Below are positions 27,904-37,122 of a DNA stretch of 56,426 nt, piece after piece. A program made the translations under genes and the position numbers. This DNA comes from Pseudomonadales bacterium (GTDB lineage: Bacteria > Pseudomonadota > Gammaproteobacteria > Pseudomonadales > Azotimanducaceae). The DNA is taken from positions 1 through 56,426 of the forward strand of contig JAESSY010000047.1 of assembly GCA_016763855.1 (NCBI GenBank). The letters are read 5' to 3'. The notes under the pieces were generated by a model. The model searched no databases. It saw only the letters and a list, made by a program, of their open reading frames with translations, and was not told the origin of the DNA. Numbering within the stretch: the first letter of the stretch is position 1; the number at the start of each line of letters is the position of its first letter.

Positions 27904-29394
27904 CTAGAAGCGATTTTCAAATTCCAAAAATCGTTTATCAAGGGACTTCAGCATTACGGCTTTTTCAGGTTCAGGTAAGAAAGCATATTTTAGGCCGTTA
28001 TAACTTATGTCTTTGATATCCGAATAACTTAGGTCAAATTCTTGTATTGCACGGACATACTCATAGCTCAGATCAATTCGCGACACGCCTTCATCGTCTG
28101 TAGATAACGTTATCGGTATGCCTGCATCTCGATAAACGGTGATTGGATGCTTCGCTCCTTTTATACCCAGAATAATATCGGAAGATGTCAGGCTGATTTC
28201 AACCGCTATCCCCTGCTCTTTCATGTACTTCAATAGCGATTTGTAATCAGTTTCAAAAACAATATCAGTCCCATGCCCAATGCGCTTTGCATTTGCGATC
28301 ATTACGGCCTCAGTAATGTGGAATCGTAGCTCCTTGGGATGAACTAGGCCGAGCCAGAGTTCTCCCGCATGCAAGGCAACATTCCACTCTCCAAGTGTTT
28401 TATACAGATAATTTAGTTGGGCCATATGCTGCTTGTAATCACGGAGCGCAATATAATCATCTTCTGGTGCAACGAGGTTTGTGCCAACGACTCGACTATC
28501 CTTTTTCATCAAATGCCAAGAAAATATTGCGTGAGCAAAAACAGCTGATGGCGGTAAAGTACGAACATTCTGAGAAAGAAATCTGACTTTAACCTTACAA
28601 CCGGGTTCAGCCCGATCGGTCCCACACTTCAGCAATTCATTTTTCCTTGCCATAGCTTGATCTATTTCTAATTTGGCCTCTGCCACGATAGTAGGAAGTG
28701 CACTACCAAATTTTGAATCCATCAACGCTTTATAGTCAGTTTCTGAATCCCCAGTCATAGTCATTCCACCAACCATTGGCAATATTGTTCCAAACAGCGC
28801 CTGGGTATGCATCAATTCGAGGTACTCAATGTTTTGTCGTCCCGCTAGATTAGCTGCATCTGCGATCATATCCCCAAATCGAATTGGCATCGCAGCCATG
28901 GACATAAAGGTATCAAAAAATTGATCGTGACCACTCCAACCAGTATGGGGTACATAATCGCGAAGCGATAATTTTTCGATTAATTCATTTCGTAATTTTT
29001 GATTATCTTTTAACGCAGACTGCATGGTTGCCATATCACCACATCCATCGGCGTCAGGATATTGGATCGCCAATATCTTTGAATTCAAACACATGCCATC
29101 TTCCTCTGCCCAGCGAATCCAACTTTCAGCGTATACGGCACCGGAAAGATGATTGTGTAGATCTCCCCCTTTTGGCATTGCCTGAATAAATTGTCTTAAA
29201 GCAATGTGATTAGCCTTCACTTTCTCGAACTGACCCTCTACACCTATTTTTGGAACTGTTTCTGGCTCTGTTTTGGGTAACTGCACGCAAGAAACAATGA
29301 GGCTCAAACTCATCATGATAAGCAGGTTCTTAAGGTTCTTAAGGTTCTTAAGGTTCTTAACAATTACATATCTCTTAAAGGATGGGTAAGTCAT
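27904..29394 (-). CDS. Secreted adenosine-deaminase-like lipoprotein
   Basis: A 496-residue metal-dependent deaminase of the adenosine deaminase superfamily, resembling the extracellular ADGF type. The zinc motif is GGDLHNHLSGAV. LHAGELW, RIGHGTDIV, EISLTSSDIILGI (like SNxxL) and LSTDDEGVSRIDLSYEY carry the remaining zinc and catalytic residues. The N-terminus has a signal with lipobox LSLIVSC, so it is likely a lipoprotein exposed to the periplasm or outside. The segment before the signal core is KNLKNLKNLKNL, encoded by a 9-bp tandem repeat. Substrate may be adenosine or another 6-aminopurine nucleoside such as methylthioadenosine. Confidence 0.87.
   Translation of the reverse strand: MTYPSFKRYVIVKNLKNLKNLKNLLIMMSLSLIVSCVQLPKTEPETVPKIGVEGQFEKVKANHIALRQFIQAMPKGGDLHNHLSGAVYAESWIRWAEEDGMCLNSKILAIQYPDADGCGDMATMQSALKDNQKLRNELIEKLSLRDYVPHTGWSGHDQFFDTFMSMAAMPIRFGDMIADAANLAGRQNIEYLELMHTQALFGTILPMVGGMTMTGDSETDYKALMDSKFGSALPTIVAEAKLEIDQAMARKNELLKCGTDRAEPGCKVKVRFLSQNVRTLPPSAVFAHAIFSWHLMKKDSRVVGTNLVAPEDDYIALRDYKQHMAQLNYLYKTLGEWNVALHAGELWLGLVHPKELRFHITEAVMIANAKRIGHGTDIVFETDYKSLLKYMKEQGIAVEISLTSSDIILGIKGAKHPITVYRDAGIPITLSTDDEGVSRIDLSYEYVRAIQEFDLSYSDIKDISYNGLKYAFLPEPEKAVMLKSLDKRFLEFENRF
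29324..29359. repeat. Four exact 9-bp tandem repeats in the signal peptide of the deaminase-like gene
   Basis: aggttctta is repeated four times without change (29324-29332, 29333-29341, 29342-29350, 29351-29359). On the minus strand each unit adds three codons (Lys-Asn-Leu). Gain or loss of a unit keeps the frame but changes the charge and length of the signal peptide n-region. Confidence 0.9.
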
Positions 29395-30233
29395 AGGTTT
29401 CTCTTGGGATTCTTAACAAAAAAATATTGTATTTCGTTAAGTTACGCTATCAGGGCATGGGTGACAATCTTAAATCAACTGCATCACTTTCAAAATGACT
29501 TAGCTAATTACTGAAATTTAAGCACAAAGGCTAGATTCATAGCGTTAATTCATATTAGCGGTAAAGCAGAAGGCGATTATTATCGTATTAGGTAAGGCGT
29601 TGCGCAGATCGAACCTGTATCCAACATTGTCCTATTTCTTTGCATAATCCTTGATGTTGCGGACCGAGCCCAGAGCCCTTTGCCATGATTGGGTTTAGGT
29701 AGGCAATGGTGTATCCATAGCTCGGCGGATGGTAGGCCCGTTAGATTAACAGGGCGTTCAGATTGCTGAGAAACCGCCGTCCATTTCATGAGTTGTATGT
29801 ATTCACTCAATGTAAATGAAAAGGGTAATTCAGTATCAATTTTTTCTGAAGGGGTGAGAGTTCAAATAGGCACGGGAGATTGGATTGAGGTTTTGTTGGA
29901 GATAGTGGGTTGGTTGGATGTCCTGGATTTTTCCTTCTATTCTAGTTTAGGCCTGAACACCAAATTTCTCGTTATTTAGATAAAATTGACCAATGGCTCA
30001 ATCAATCGACAGAGTTGTTAGCCTGGGTGGATCAGGATCTCAATGGGACAAAATGACATTTTCTTTCAAATTTCACATGTAACCTGTACTTTCTGCTTTG
30101 TAAACCTCAACCAAAAGTAGTACCTTCCGGACAGGAACTAACTAGTGCAGTTATCACTCACCATTTACCATAAGAATGCTATACCCTCCTCCCCACCTCT
30201 TCCGTATAGTCTCAGATACCGCTGCTAAGGTGG
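29395..30233. other. Long intergenic stretch without a recognisable gene
   Basis: About 840 bp between the divergent deaminase-like gene and the riboswitch. Short open frames exist (29580-29810 minus, 29788-29979 plus, and about 29946-30054 plus with the text YLDKIDQWLNQSTELLAWVD), but none has a good start site or a family I recognise. It may hold decayed gene or transposon remains plus promoters for both flanks. Confidence 0.5.
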
Positions 30234-30376
30234 TAATTCTCAGGGCGGGGTGAAAGTCCCCACCGGCGGTAATCGTAGCGATACGTAGCCCGCGGGCGCC
30301 TCGGCTTTATGCGAGGGACAAGCAGATTCCGGTTAGATCCCGGAGCCGACAGTTATAGTCTGGTTATGAGGATAAG
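30234..30376 (+). promoter_or_regulatory. FMN riboswitch (RFN element)
   Basis: Contains the conserved RFN core: cagggcggggtgaaagtccc, ccggcggtaat, agcccgcgggcgcc, then gattccggttagatcccgg, agccgacagttatagtc and ggttatgaggataaggac. These are the paired and unpaired blocks of the FMN aptamer. It lies directly upstream of ribH, so flavin excess should reduce lumazine synthase production. Confidence 0.97.
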
Positions 30377-30423
30377 GACGTGTCCGATTACTTGCGTAAT
30401 CATTACACACTTCCTTGTTTGCC

Positions 30424-30456
30424 CTGTTGTTTTTAATCCAATAAAGGAAACAACAG
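30424..30456 (+). promoter_or_regulatory. Hairpin enclosing the ribH ribosome-binding site
   Basis: A perfect 9-bp stem CTGTTGTTT / AAACAACAG (30424-30432 with 30448-30456) ends one base before the ribH ATG. The SD AAAGGA (30443-30448) sits at the 3' side of the loop and stem junction. No T-run follows, so control of translation start by the riboswitch is more likely than transcription termination. Confidence 0.7.
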
Positions 30457-30930
30457 ATGACAATTTTACTAAATACAAATCAAATCGCTTCTCGTACAAA
30501 AATAGCACTGGTTCAATCAGGCTGGCATCACGATATCGTGGATGAATTTCGTCTTTCTTTTATCACAGAGTTCAAACAAATAGACGGACGCATTGTCGAT
30601 ACATTTTCAGTTCCAGGGGCCTTTGAAATCCCACTCTATGTTAAACAGTTAGCCGAATCTGGCGAATATGCCGCTGTTGTCGCAGCAGGTTTAGTTGTCG
30701 ATGGCGGAATATATCGACACGAGTTTGTGGCATCTGCGGTGATTGATGGCCTTATGCGGGTACAACTTGATACCGGTATGCCGGTTTTTTCAGGGGTTCT
30801 TACACCTCATGATTTTATGAGTGAAGGGAGAGCTGATTTTTTTCGTGAGCACTTTATTGTTAAAGGCGTAGAAGCCGCGAAAGCCTGTGCTCAAACTTTG
30901 AATGCCTATAAACAAGCTAAAGCCGCTTAG
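30457..30930 (+). CDS. ribH: 6,7-dimethyl-8-ribityllumazine synthase, type II (RibH2-like)
   Basis: Penultimate enzyme of riboflavin synthesis; condenses the ribityl-diaminouracil with dihydroxybutanone phosphate. Length is 157 residues. FSVPGAFEIPLYVKQLA is the substrate-binding loop; the catalytic histidine is in DGGIYRHEFVASAVIDGLMRV. The pattern resembles the decameric type II enzyme of Brucella and other alphaproteobacteria (RibH2) rather than the E. coli type. It stands alone, with no other rib gene nearby, under the FMN riboswitch. Confidence 0.93.
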   Translation: MTILLNTNQIASRTKIALVQSGWHHDIVDEFRLSFITEFKQIDGRIVDTFSVPGAFEIPLYVKQLAESGEYAAVVAAGLVVDGGIYRHEFVASAVIDGLMRVQLDTGMPVFSGVLTPHDFMSEGRADFFREHFIVKGVEAAKACAQTLNAYKQAKAA

Positions 30931-31025
30931 TTCCCTAGGGGACAAGTGACAGGATAGAAAGTGGACTCTCAAATACGTCTGGGATAAATTGATCTCATCA
31001 AGTTACCCCCAACAATAGGTTTGGA

Positions 31026-32102
31026 ATGAAAAACTGGACTCATACACCATCTGGAAAAATTCGAGCCCGAGGCGCGGGCATCCCTTTTGACGGAGAACCA
31101 GGAAATCACAATGCTATCACTGATGTAGAAGGCGTTCATGTGGGTTATTCAACGCTGATTGAAGGCGATGATATTCGCACTGGTGTAACGGGTATTCTAA
31201 CTCGCCCCTTAAAGGATATGGCAACACCGGTATTTGCCGGTTGTCATTCCCTTAATGGTAATGGAGAACTAACAGGTACTATCTGGATGGAAGAAGCCGG
31301 TCGTTGCGATGGCCCCATCACGATTACCAATACTCACTCCTGCGGAGTTGCGCGGGATGCATCCATTAAATGGATGATCGATAAGGTGAGTAATATTGGT
31401 CAGTGGGCACTACCGGTCGCAGGTGAAACTTATGACGGCCAGCTTAATGACATAAACGGTTTTCACGTTAAAGATACCCATGTCTTTCAAGCACTGAATC
31501 AAGCACAAAATGGCGCCATTGATGAAGGCAGCGTTGGGGGTGGTACTGGCATGGTTTGTTACGATTATAAAGCAGGCTCTGGTACAGCATCACGCGTACT
31601 AAATGTATCGGGCGTGGATGTCACCGTCGGTGCATTTGTACAAGCTAATTTTGGCTTGCGACACCAATTGAGTATTGCTGGGGTTCCCGTAGGACGATTT
31701 TTGGGCAATAAAAGCATAAAAGATGAACGAGGTTCTATTATCGGTATTATCGCAACTGATGCTCCCCTACTCCCACATCAACTTAAAAGATTAGCCCGGA
31801 GGATTAGTCTAGGGATAGGTCGTTCCGGGGCAATTTCTGGTCATGGTTCTGGTGATATATTTATGGCCTTCTCAACGGCTAATTCAGCATCATTTGGCAA
31901 ACAAGAAAAACTGGCTAAAGCTGAGTTTATTCCCGACACTAGACTCGACAAAATTTTTGAAGCCGTCATTCAATCTGTAGACGAGGCAATTATGAATTCG
32001 CTCTTCGCAAATAAAACTATGCAAGGGTTCAATGGAAACGTAGTTGAAGCACTACCCCATGCAGAAGTACTGAGTATTTTGCGAAAACACAATCGGATCT
32101 GA
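31026..32102 (+). CDS. P1-family (DmpA/BapA-like) aminopeptidase
   Basis: Ntn-type hydrolase of peptidase family S58. These enzymes self-cleave before a serine and then act as L-aminopeptidase/D-amidase or beta-peptidyl aminopeptidase. Length is 358 residues. N-terminal ARGAGIPFDGEPGNHNAITDVEGVHVGYSTL and GELTGTIWMEEAG match the alpha chain. The autoprocessing site is likely before Ser275 in SGHGSGDIFMAFST. TNTHSCGVARDASIKWM is also conserved. It is upstream of iadA, cphB and cphA, so a role in trimming beta-linked aspartyl products is plausible but inferred. Confidence 0.9.
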   Translation: MKNWTHTPSGKIRARGAGIPFDGEPGNHNAITDVEGVHVGYSTLIEGDDIRTGVTGILTRPLKDMATPVFAGCHSLNGNGELTGTIWMEEAGRCDGPITITNTHSCGVARDASIKWMIDKVSNIGQWALPVAGETYDGQLNDINGFHVKDTHVFQALNQAQNGAIDEGSVGGGTGMVCYDYKAGSGTASRVLNVSGVDVTVGAFVQANFGLRHQLSIAGVPVGRFLGNKSIKDERGSIIGIIATDAPLLPHQLKRLARRISLGIGRSGAISGHGSGDIFMAFSTANSASFGKQEKLAKAEFIPDTRLDKIFEAVIQSVDEAIMNSLFANKTMQGFNGNVVEALPHAEVLSILRKHNRI

Positions 32103-32253
32103 CATCCATTTGTCGCAAACCAAGCTAAAGTTCCTGCTATTTACATCTAGACTTTACATTAAAAAAGCGCGCGGATAAAAGCCGAATAATCACTTCCATA
32201 TCCTATACATGCCTATATAATGCGCCCCTCTAGCCCATCACTCTCATCCAAAC

Positions 32254-33414
32254 ATGTTCAAACTAATCAGCAATGCGAACCTCTATATACCTCAATCTAT
32301 AGGTATAGGTCATGTGTTGTGCTGTGATAAGAAAATTGTTTATGTCGGTTCACAAAAACCCGAGATCGGTGGCGGCCTGGTGCTTGAAGAAACTGATTTT
32401 GAAGGGAGACGCTTAATACCCGGGCTCATCGACGGACATACCCACATTACAGGTGGAGGCGGCGAAACCGGTTTTGCTAGTCGGGTGCCTACTGTAGCCC
32501 TCAGCAACTTTACATCCGCAGGTGTCACGACTGCTATCGGCTTACTAGGTACAGATGATGTCACCCGTTCTACCTCCTCCTTGATTGCAGGAACATTAGC
32601 ATTAAGAGAAGAAGGCATGAGTGCATGGTGTTATACAGGCGGCTATCACTTTCCCTTAACGACACTGACGGATAGTGCGATAAAAGACATTACCCACATT
32701 GACTGCGTCATTGGAATTGGTGAACTTGCCATCAGTGATCATCGTTCTAGCCAAATAAGTTGGCGAGAACTCGCACGTATCGCAAGCGAAGCGCATGTTG
32801 CGGGACTCATAACCGGTAAGGCAGGTATTGTTCATTTACATCTCGGGGATGGTGAGTCAGGGCTCTCTCTTCTAAAGAAGGTATTTAAAAAAACCGAACT
32901 ACCTAATCGTGTCCTCAATCCAACACATGTGAATAGGCTTAGCAGTCTTTTTGAAGAAGCTTGCGAACTGGTAGAAACAGGAACCTATATTGACCTCACT
33001 GCTTACCCGATGGCAGATGATGATCCCGGTATATCGATCAAAAATGCTGTCAGTGATTATTTTAATAAAGGCTTACCCAATGACAGACTCACCATTAGTT
33101 CAGATGGCGGTGGATGTCTACCAGTGTTCGACAAAAATGGCGAACTCAGCAGCTTAGATTTTGCACGTTGCAGCAGTCTTAGCAATGCTTTAGACGAGTT
33201 AGTCCGCAATGGCGTTGAGCTTGAAGACGTATTGCCTCTTTTTACAAGCAACGTTGCAACACTGCTTCGATTAAAAAACAAAGGGCATATAGCGATGGGG
33301 CTTGATGCTGATCTAGTTTCTCTCGATGAGAACAATAAAATTCATGATGTGATGTGCCGAGGACAGTGGCATATGCAAGATAAAAAATTAGTGATTAAAG
33401 GAACATTTGAGTGA
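32254..33414 (+). CDS. iadA: Isoaspartyl dipeptidase (beta-aspartyl peptidase)
   Basis: Amidohydrolase-fold dizinc enzyme that cleaves beta-Asp-X dipeptides, such as the beta-Asp-Arg released from cyanophycin. Length is 386 residues. Metal histidines are His62 and His64 (DGHTHITGGGGE). YTGGYHFPLTTLTDSAIKDI and the Asp/His motif AISDHRSS are family hallmarks, and the final metal Asp is in SSDGGGCLP. In E. coli IadA a carboxylated lysine precedes AISDHRS (VKCAISDHRS); here the matching position appears to be Glu157 (GELAISDHRS), which could bridge the metals instead. It is followed 27 bp later by cphB. Confidence 0.92.
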   Translation: MFKLISNANLYIPQSIGIGHVLCCDKKIVYVGSQKPEIGGGLVLEETDFEGRRLIPGLIDGHTHITGGGGETGFASRVPTVALSNFTSAGVTTAIGLLGTDDVTRSTSSLIAGTLALREEGMSAWCYTGGYHFPLTTLTDSAIKDITHIDCVIGIGELAISDHRSSQISWRELARIASEAHVAGLITGKAGIVHLHLGDGESGLSLLKKVFKKTELPNRVLNPTHVNRLSSLFEEACELVETGTYIDLTAYPMADDDPGISIKNAVSDYFNKGLPNDRLTISSDGGGCLPVFDKNGELSSLDFARCSSLSNALDELVRNGVELEDVLPLFTSNVATLLRLKNKGHIAMGLDADLVSLDENNKIHDVMCRGQWHMQDKKLVIKGTFE

Positions 33415-33441
33415 ATGTAAATACGAAAGCTGGAGGTTGTC

Positions 33442-34263
33442 ATGCCATCTGTGGGAACTGAAGGCGTGAAAAGAGGCTATGTCATCCCTATCGGAGGCGC
33501 AGAAGAAAAAATTCAACATCAAGATATCTTGAAAAGATTTGTAGAGATTTCCAGTGGCAGTGAAGCGCGCATTGCCATTATCCCTACCGCTTCCGAATTG
33601 GAAGATACCGGCGATAATTACGTCAAACTTTTTAAAGAACTTGGAGTTGCTGAGGCGGTCTCTCTCAATATCACCACCCGATCCGAGGCTCAAGTCGACT
33701 CAACTATAGAAGTGCTGAATCAGGCAACAGGTATTTTTATCACAGGTGGCAACCAGCTTCGTTTGTCTACCATTCTCGGCGGTACACCTGTCGCTCAGGC
33801 GATACGAAAACTGAATGCCCACGGCACCCATGTAGCGGGTACATCAGCAGGCGCAGCAATTATTCCTGAACATATGATTGCGGGTGGAGAACCTGGCGGT
33901 ACACCCAAACAGGGTTCCGTTAGTCTTTGTCCTGGCTTAGGTTTAACCAATAGACTGATTATCGATCAACATTTTCGCCAGCGAGATCGCCTAGGTAGAT
34001 TGATGTCCGCGGTTGCCTATAATCCTTTCCTAATTGGTTTGGGGCTTGATGAGGATACCGCCGCTTTTATTGATCCAGAGGGCGTCTTACATGTCGAAGG
34101 CAGTGGCGCAATTACCATAGTTGACCCTAGTGATCTGGAGTACTCAGGTATTGATCGTGCTTCCCACGGTGATACTATCAGTTTGATTGGTATGCGAGTG
34201 CACGTCCTAACAAAGGGATGTACCTATATACCTGAAACAGGCGCAGCTGCATTTCCTGCTTAA
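33442..34263 (+). CDS. cphB: Cyanophycinase
   Basis: Serine-type exopeptidase (family S51) that releases beta-Asp-Arg dipeptides from cyanophycin. Length is 273 residues. N-terminal GYVIPIGGAEEK, then GIFITGGNQLRLSTILGGT, the nucleophile Ser135 in HVAGTSAGAAI, and the family motif DQHFRQRDRLGRL. No signal peptide is seen, so it is the intracellular form. It sits between iadA and cphA; all three are on the plus strand with short gaps. Confidence 0.95.
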   Translation: MPSVGTEGVKRGYVIPIGGAEEKIQHQDILKRFVEISSGSEARIAIIPTASELEDTGDNYVKLFKELGVAEAVSLNITTRSEAQVDSTIEVLNQATGIFITGGNQLRLSTILGGTPVAQAIRKLNAHGTHVAGTSAGAAIIPEHMIAGGEPGGTPKQGSVSLCPGLGLTNRLIIDQHFRQRDRLGRLMSAVAYNPFLIGLGLDEDTAAFIDPEGVLHVEGSGAITIVDPSDLEYSGIDRASHGDTISLIGMRVHVLTKGCTYIPETGAAAFPA

Positions 34264-34317
34264 GAAGATCTATCGTAAGGAAACGGTTCACCTCTTTTTA
34301 AATTTAGGTTTCTAGAA

Positions 34318-37122
34318 ATGAAGATAACATCCAGTAATGTTTATGTTGGCCCCAGTATCTATGCAAGCTTTCCGGTCATACGACATGTTGTCAATCTTGG
34401 CATATTGGAAGCATGGCCCTCAGGAAAACTAGGGTCGGACTTTAATGACAAATTACTGGAAAAGTTACCGAGCTTACATGAGCACGGTTGTTCTTATCAA
34501 ACTGCTGGCGGATTTGTTCGACGGCTAAGGGAGGACGAAGGTACTTGGATGGGCCATATCTGGGAACACGTCACTCTCGAGCTGCAAAATATCGCCGGAT
34601 CAGACGTTAGTTTCGGCAGAACAAGAGGTACCGGTGAAGAAGGATGTTACAACGTTGTTTTCGAATACAAACAACGTGACGTCGGACTTGAAGCCGCTCG
34701 AATTGCCCTACAATTATTATTACATTGTCTACCCGACGCACTGCAAACTGATCTATCCGATACAATGGATAAGGGTTTTGAAATCGATGAAGATATCGAA
34801 GCCTTCGTCCGGTTCGCTCAACGAAAAGAATTTGGCCCCAGTACAGCATCATTAGTGTCTGCCGCAGAAGATCGCGGTATTCCTTGGATACGACTGAACA
34901 AATATTCATTAGTACAATTTGGCCATGGCCGGTATCAACAACGCATACAAGCAACCATAACCAGCGAAACCCGTCATATCGCGGTGGAGATTGCCTGTGA
35001 CAAAGAAGATACCCATAGTTTGCTTCAAGATCTAGGCCTACCTGTTCCCATACAGCACGTCATCTATAGCGAGCGCGAAGCCCAGCGGGCAGCTAAAAGA
35101 ATCGGCTATCCCGTCGTATTGAAACCCCTCAATGCAAATCATGGTCGCGGCGTCTCTATCGATCTTTCGACCGAAGAACAAATTGCGACTGCCTTTGAGT
35201 TTGCGAAGAAAAATGGAACCGGTAGAGCCGTCCTGGTAGAAAGTTATGTCACTGGCTTCGACCATAGAATGCTCGTTGTAAACAATGATTTGGTCGCGGT
35301 CGCAAAACGCGTACCTGGTCATATAATTGGCGACGGTCAACAAACTGTTGAAGCATTAGTGGAAGAAGTTAACAGTGATCCCAGACGGGGTATAGGGCAT
35401 GAAAAGGTCCTCACTCGCCTTGAATTTGATCATCAAGCAGAAAGATTATTAGAGGAAGCCGGTTTTGATGCAAAGACCGTCCTTCCGGAAGGTGAGATAT
35501 TTTATCTTCGTTCCACAGCCAATTTAAGTACAGGTGGTACAGCCATCGATGTAACCGACATTGTTCATCCCGATAATAGAGAAATGGCGGTTCGTGCCGT
35601 TAAAGCCATTGGATTGGATGTTGCCGGGGTAGACTTTCTAACGGATGACATCTCAAATTCATACAAAGAAATTGGTGGTGCCATTGTAGAAGTCAATGCC
35701 GCTCCGGGATTCAGAATGCACGTCGCACCTAGCGAAGGTCAGCCTCGGGATGTCGCAGGCAAGGTGATGGATATGTTATTTGATGTCGGCGCACCAACAA
35801 AAATACCCATTGCCGCTATCACGGGTACAAACGGTAAAACCACAACCTCCAGAATGCTATCTCATATTTTGAAAGCAGCAGGACATATTGTCGGCATGAC
35901 ATCCACAGACGGTGTGTACATCGATGGCAATTTAACAGTGAAAGGCGATATGACTGGCCCCTCCTCCGCACAAATCGTGCTTAGAGATCCTGACGTTGAT
36001 CTCGCGGTAATGGAAACCGCAAGAGGCGGTATTTTAAGAAGCGGTCTTGGTTACGATACTAGCAATGTAGCCGCTTGCCTCAATGTCACATCAGACCACC
36101 TCGGCATGAAAGGAATTGATACCGTCGAACAACTCGCGCGGGTTAAGAGAGTGGTTGTAGAAACAGCCACTGACACTGTCGTACTCAATGCAGACGATAT
36201 ACTCTGCCTTGAAATGGCAGACTATACTGAAGCTAAACGTGTCTGTTATATCACCCTTGATCCTGCCCACGCACTAGTGAAAGAACATATTCAGTCAGAA
36301 GGTTATGCGCTGGTATTAGAGAAAGGGATTAATGGCGATATGATCACCATTTACGATAAGGGGGCACATATACCCCTCCTCTGGACTCATCTGATTCCTG
36401 CAACCCTCGAAGGCAAAGCAATTCATAACGTGCAAAATGCGATGTTTGCCGCAGCGATGGCTTATGCCTTGGGCAAATCTTTAGAAGATATTCGACACGG
36501 TTTAAGAACCTTTAATACTTCGTTCTTCCAAGCCCCTGGACGAATGAATGTTTTTGATGAACATCCATTCAAAGTCATTCTGGACTACGCCCATAATCCT
36601 GCGGCAATTGATGTCATGTGCCAGCTATCAGATCGGCTCGATGTATCAAACAAGAGGATTTGTGTTATCGCATCACCAGGTGATCGTAGGGATGAAGATA
36701 TCTACGCAATGGCTGATACGGTTGCCGGTCACTTCGATCATTATATTTGCAAAGCGGATGACAATCGACGGGGTCGTGGTGACACTGAAGTACCAGACAT
36801 GATGTCACAACAATTGATTAAGCAAGGTGTAGAAAAATCAGCTATCGACATCATCCCCGATGAACAACAAGCTATTAATATCGCACTAAGCAAATGTGTC
36901 GATGGGGATCTATTAGTTATCTTTGGAGATGAAATTACCCGCTGCTGGAAACAAATCATTCACTTTAATAGTACTGAACAAATCACTGCATCACCCGTTA
37001 GCAAAGATGAAAATAAAGACGTAGATAGCCATACAGATAAATTTGAGCTTTCCATGGGAAAATCTCTAATTCGAGACGAACGTGGTGTTCGAATTGCGAA
37101 GCATGAAGAAGGTGATGATTAG
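34318..37122 (+). CDS. cphA: Cyanophycin synthetase
   Basis: Makes multi-L-arginyl-poly-L-aspartate, an insoluble nitrogen and carbon store. Length is 934 residues. It has the N-terminal CphA domain (WMGHIWEHVTLELQNIAGSDVSFGRTRG), then the ATP-grasp module that adds Asp (RIGYPVVLKPLNANHGRG, around residues 260-275, and GGAIVEVNAAPGFRMH). The Mur-ligase module that adds Arg follows, with P-loop ITGTNGKTTTSRML near 500, TSTDGVYIDG, ARGGILRSGLG and DYAHNPAAIDVM. All core motifs look intact. A tail of about 50 residues (KDENKDVDSHTDKFELSMGK) extends the usual end. Gene order iadA-cphB-cphA gives coupled synthesis and breakdown. Confidence 0.96.
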   Translation: MKITSSNVYVGPSIYASFPVIRHVVNLGILEAWPSGKLGSDFNDKLLEKLPSLHEHGCSYQTAGGFVRRLREDEGTWMGHIWEHVTLELQNIAGSDVSFGRTRGTGEEGCYNVVFEYKQRDVGLEAARIALQLLLHCLPDALQTDLSDTMDKGFEIDEDIEAFVRFAQRKEFGPSTASLVSAAEDRGIPWIRLNKYSLVQFGHGRYQQRIQATITSETRHIAVEIACDKEDTHSLLQDLGLPVPIQHVIYSEREAQRAAKRIGYPVVLKPLNANHGRGVSIDLSTEEQIATAFEFAKKNGTGRAVLVESYVTGFDHRMLVVNNDLVAVAKRVPGHIIGDGQQTVEALVEEVNSDPRRGIGHEKVLTRLEFDHQAERLLEEAGFDAKTVLPEGEIFYLRSTANLSTGGTAIDVTDIVHPDNREMAVRAVKAIGLDVAGVDFLTDDISNSYKEIGGAIVEVNAAPGFRMHVAPSEGQPRDVAGKVMDMLFDVGAPTKIPIAAITGTNGKTTTSRMLSHILKAAGHIVGMTSTDGVYIDGNLTVKGDMTGPSSAQIVLRDPDVDLAVMETARGGILRSGLGYDTSNVAACLNVTSDHLGMKGIDTVEQLARVKRVVVETATDTVVLNADDILCLEMADYTEAKRVCYITLDPAHALVKEHIQSEGYALVLEKGINGDMITIYDKGAHIPLLWTHLIPATLEGKAIHNVQNAMFAAAMAYALGKSLEDIRHGLRTFNTSFFQAPGRMNVFDEHPFKVILDYAHNPAAIDVMCQLSDRLDVSNKRICVIASPGDRRDEDIYAMADTVAGHFDHYICKADDNRRGRGDTEVPDMMSQQLIKQGVEKSAIDIIPDEQQAINIALSKCVDGDLLVIFGDEITRCWKQIIHFNSTEQITASPVSKDENKDVDSHTDKFELSMGKSLIRDERGVRIAKHEEGDD

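Noticed and set aside
29324-29359. CRISPR-like array
   Set aside because: Units are 9 bp with no spacers and lie inside a coding region.
29580-29810. 76-codon open frame on the minus strand
   Set aside because: No SD, no recognised family, and no supporting neighbour; it looks like a chance frame in a decayed intergenic region.
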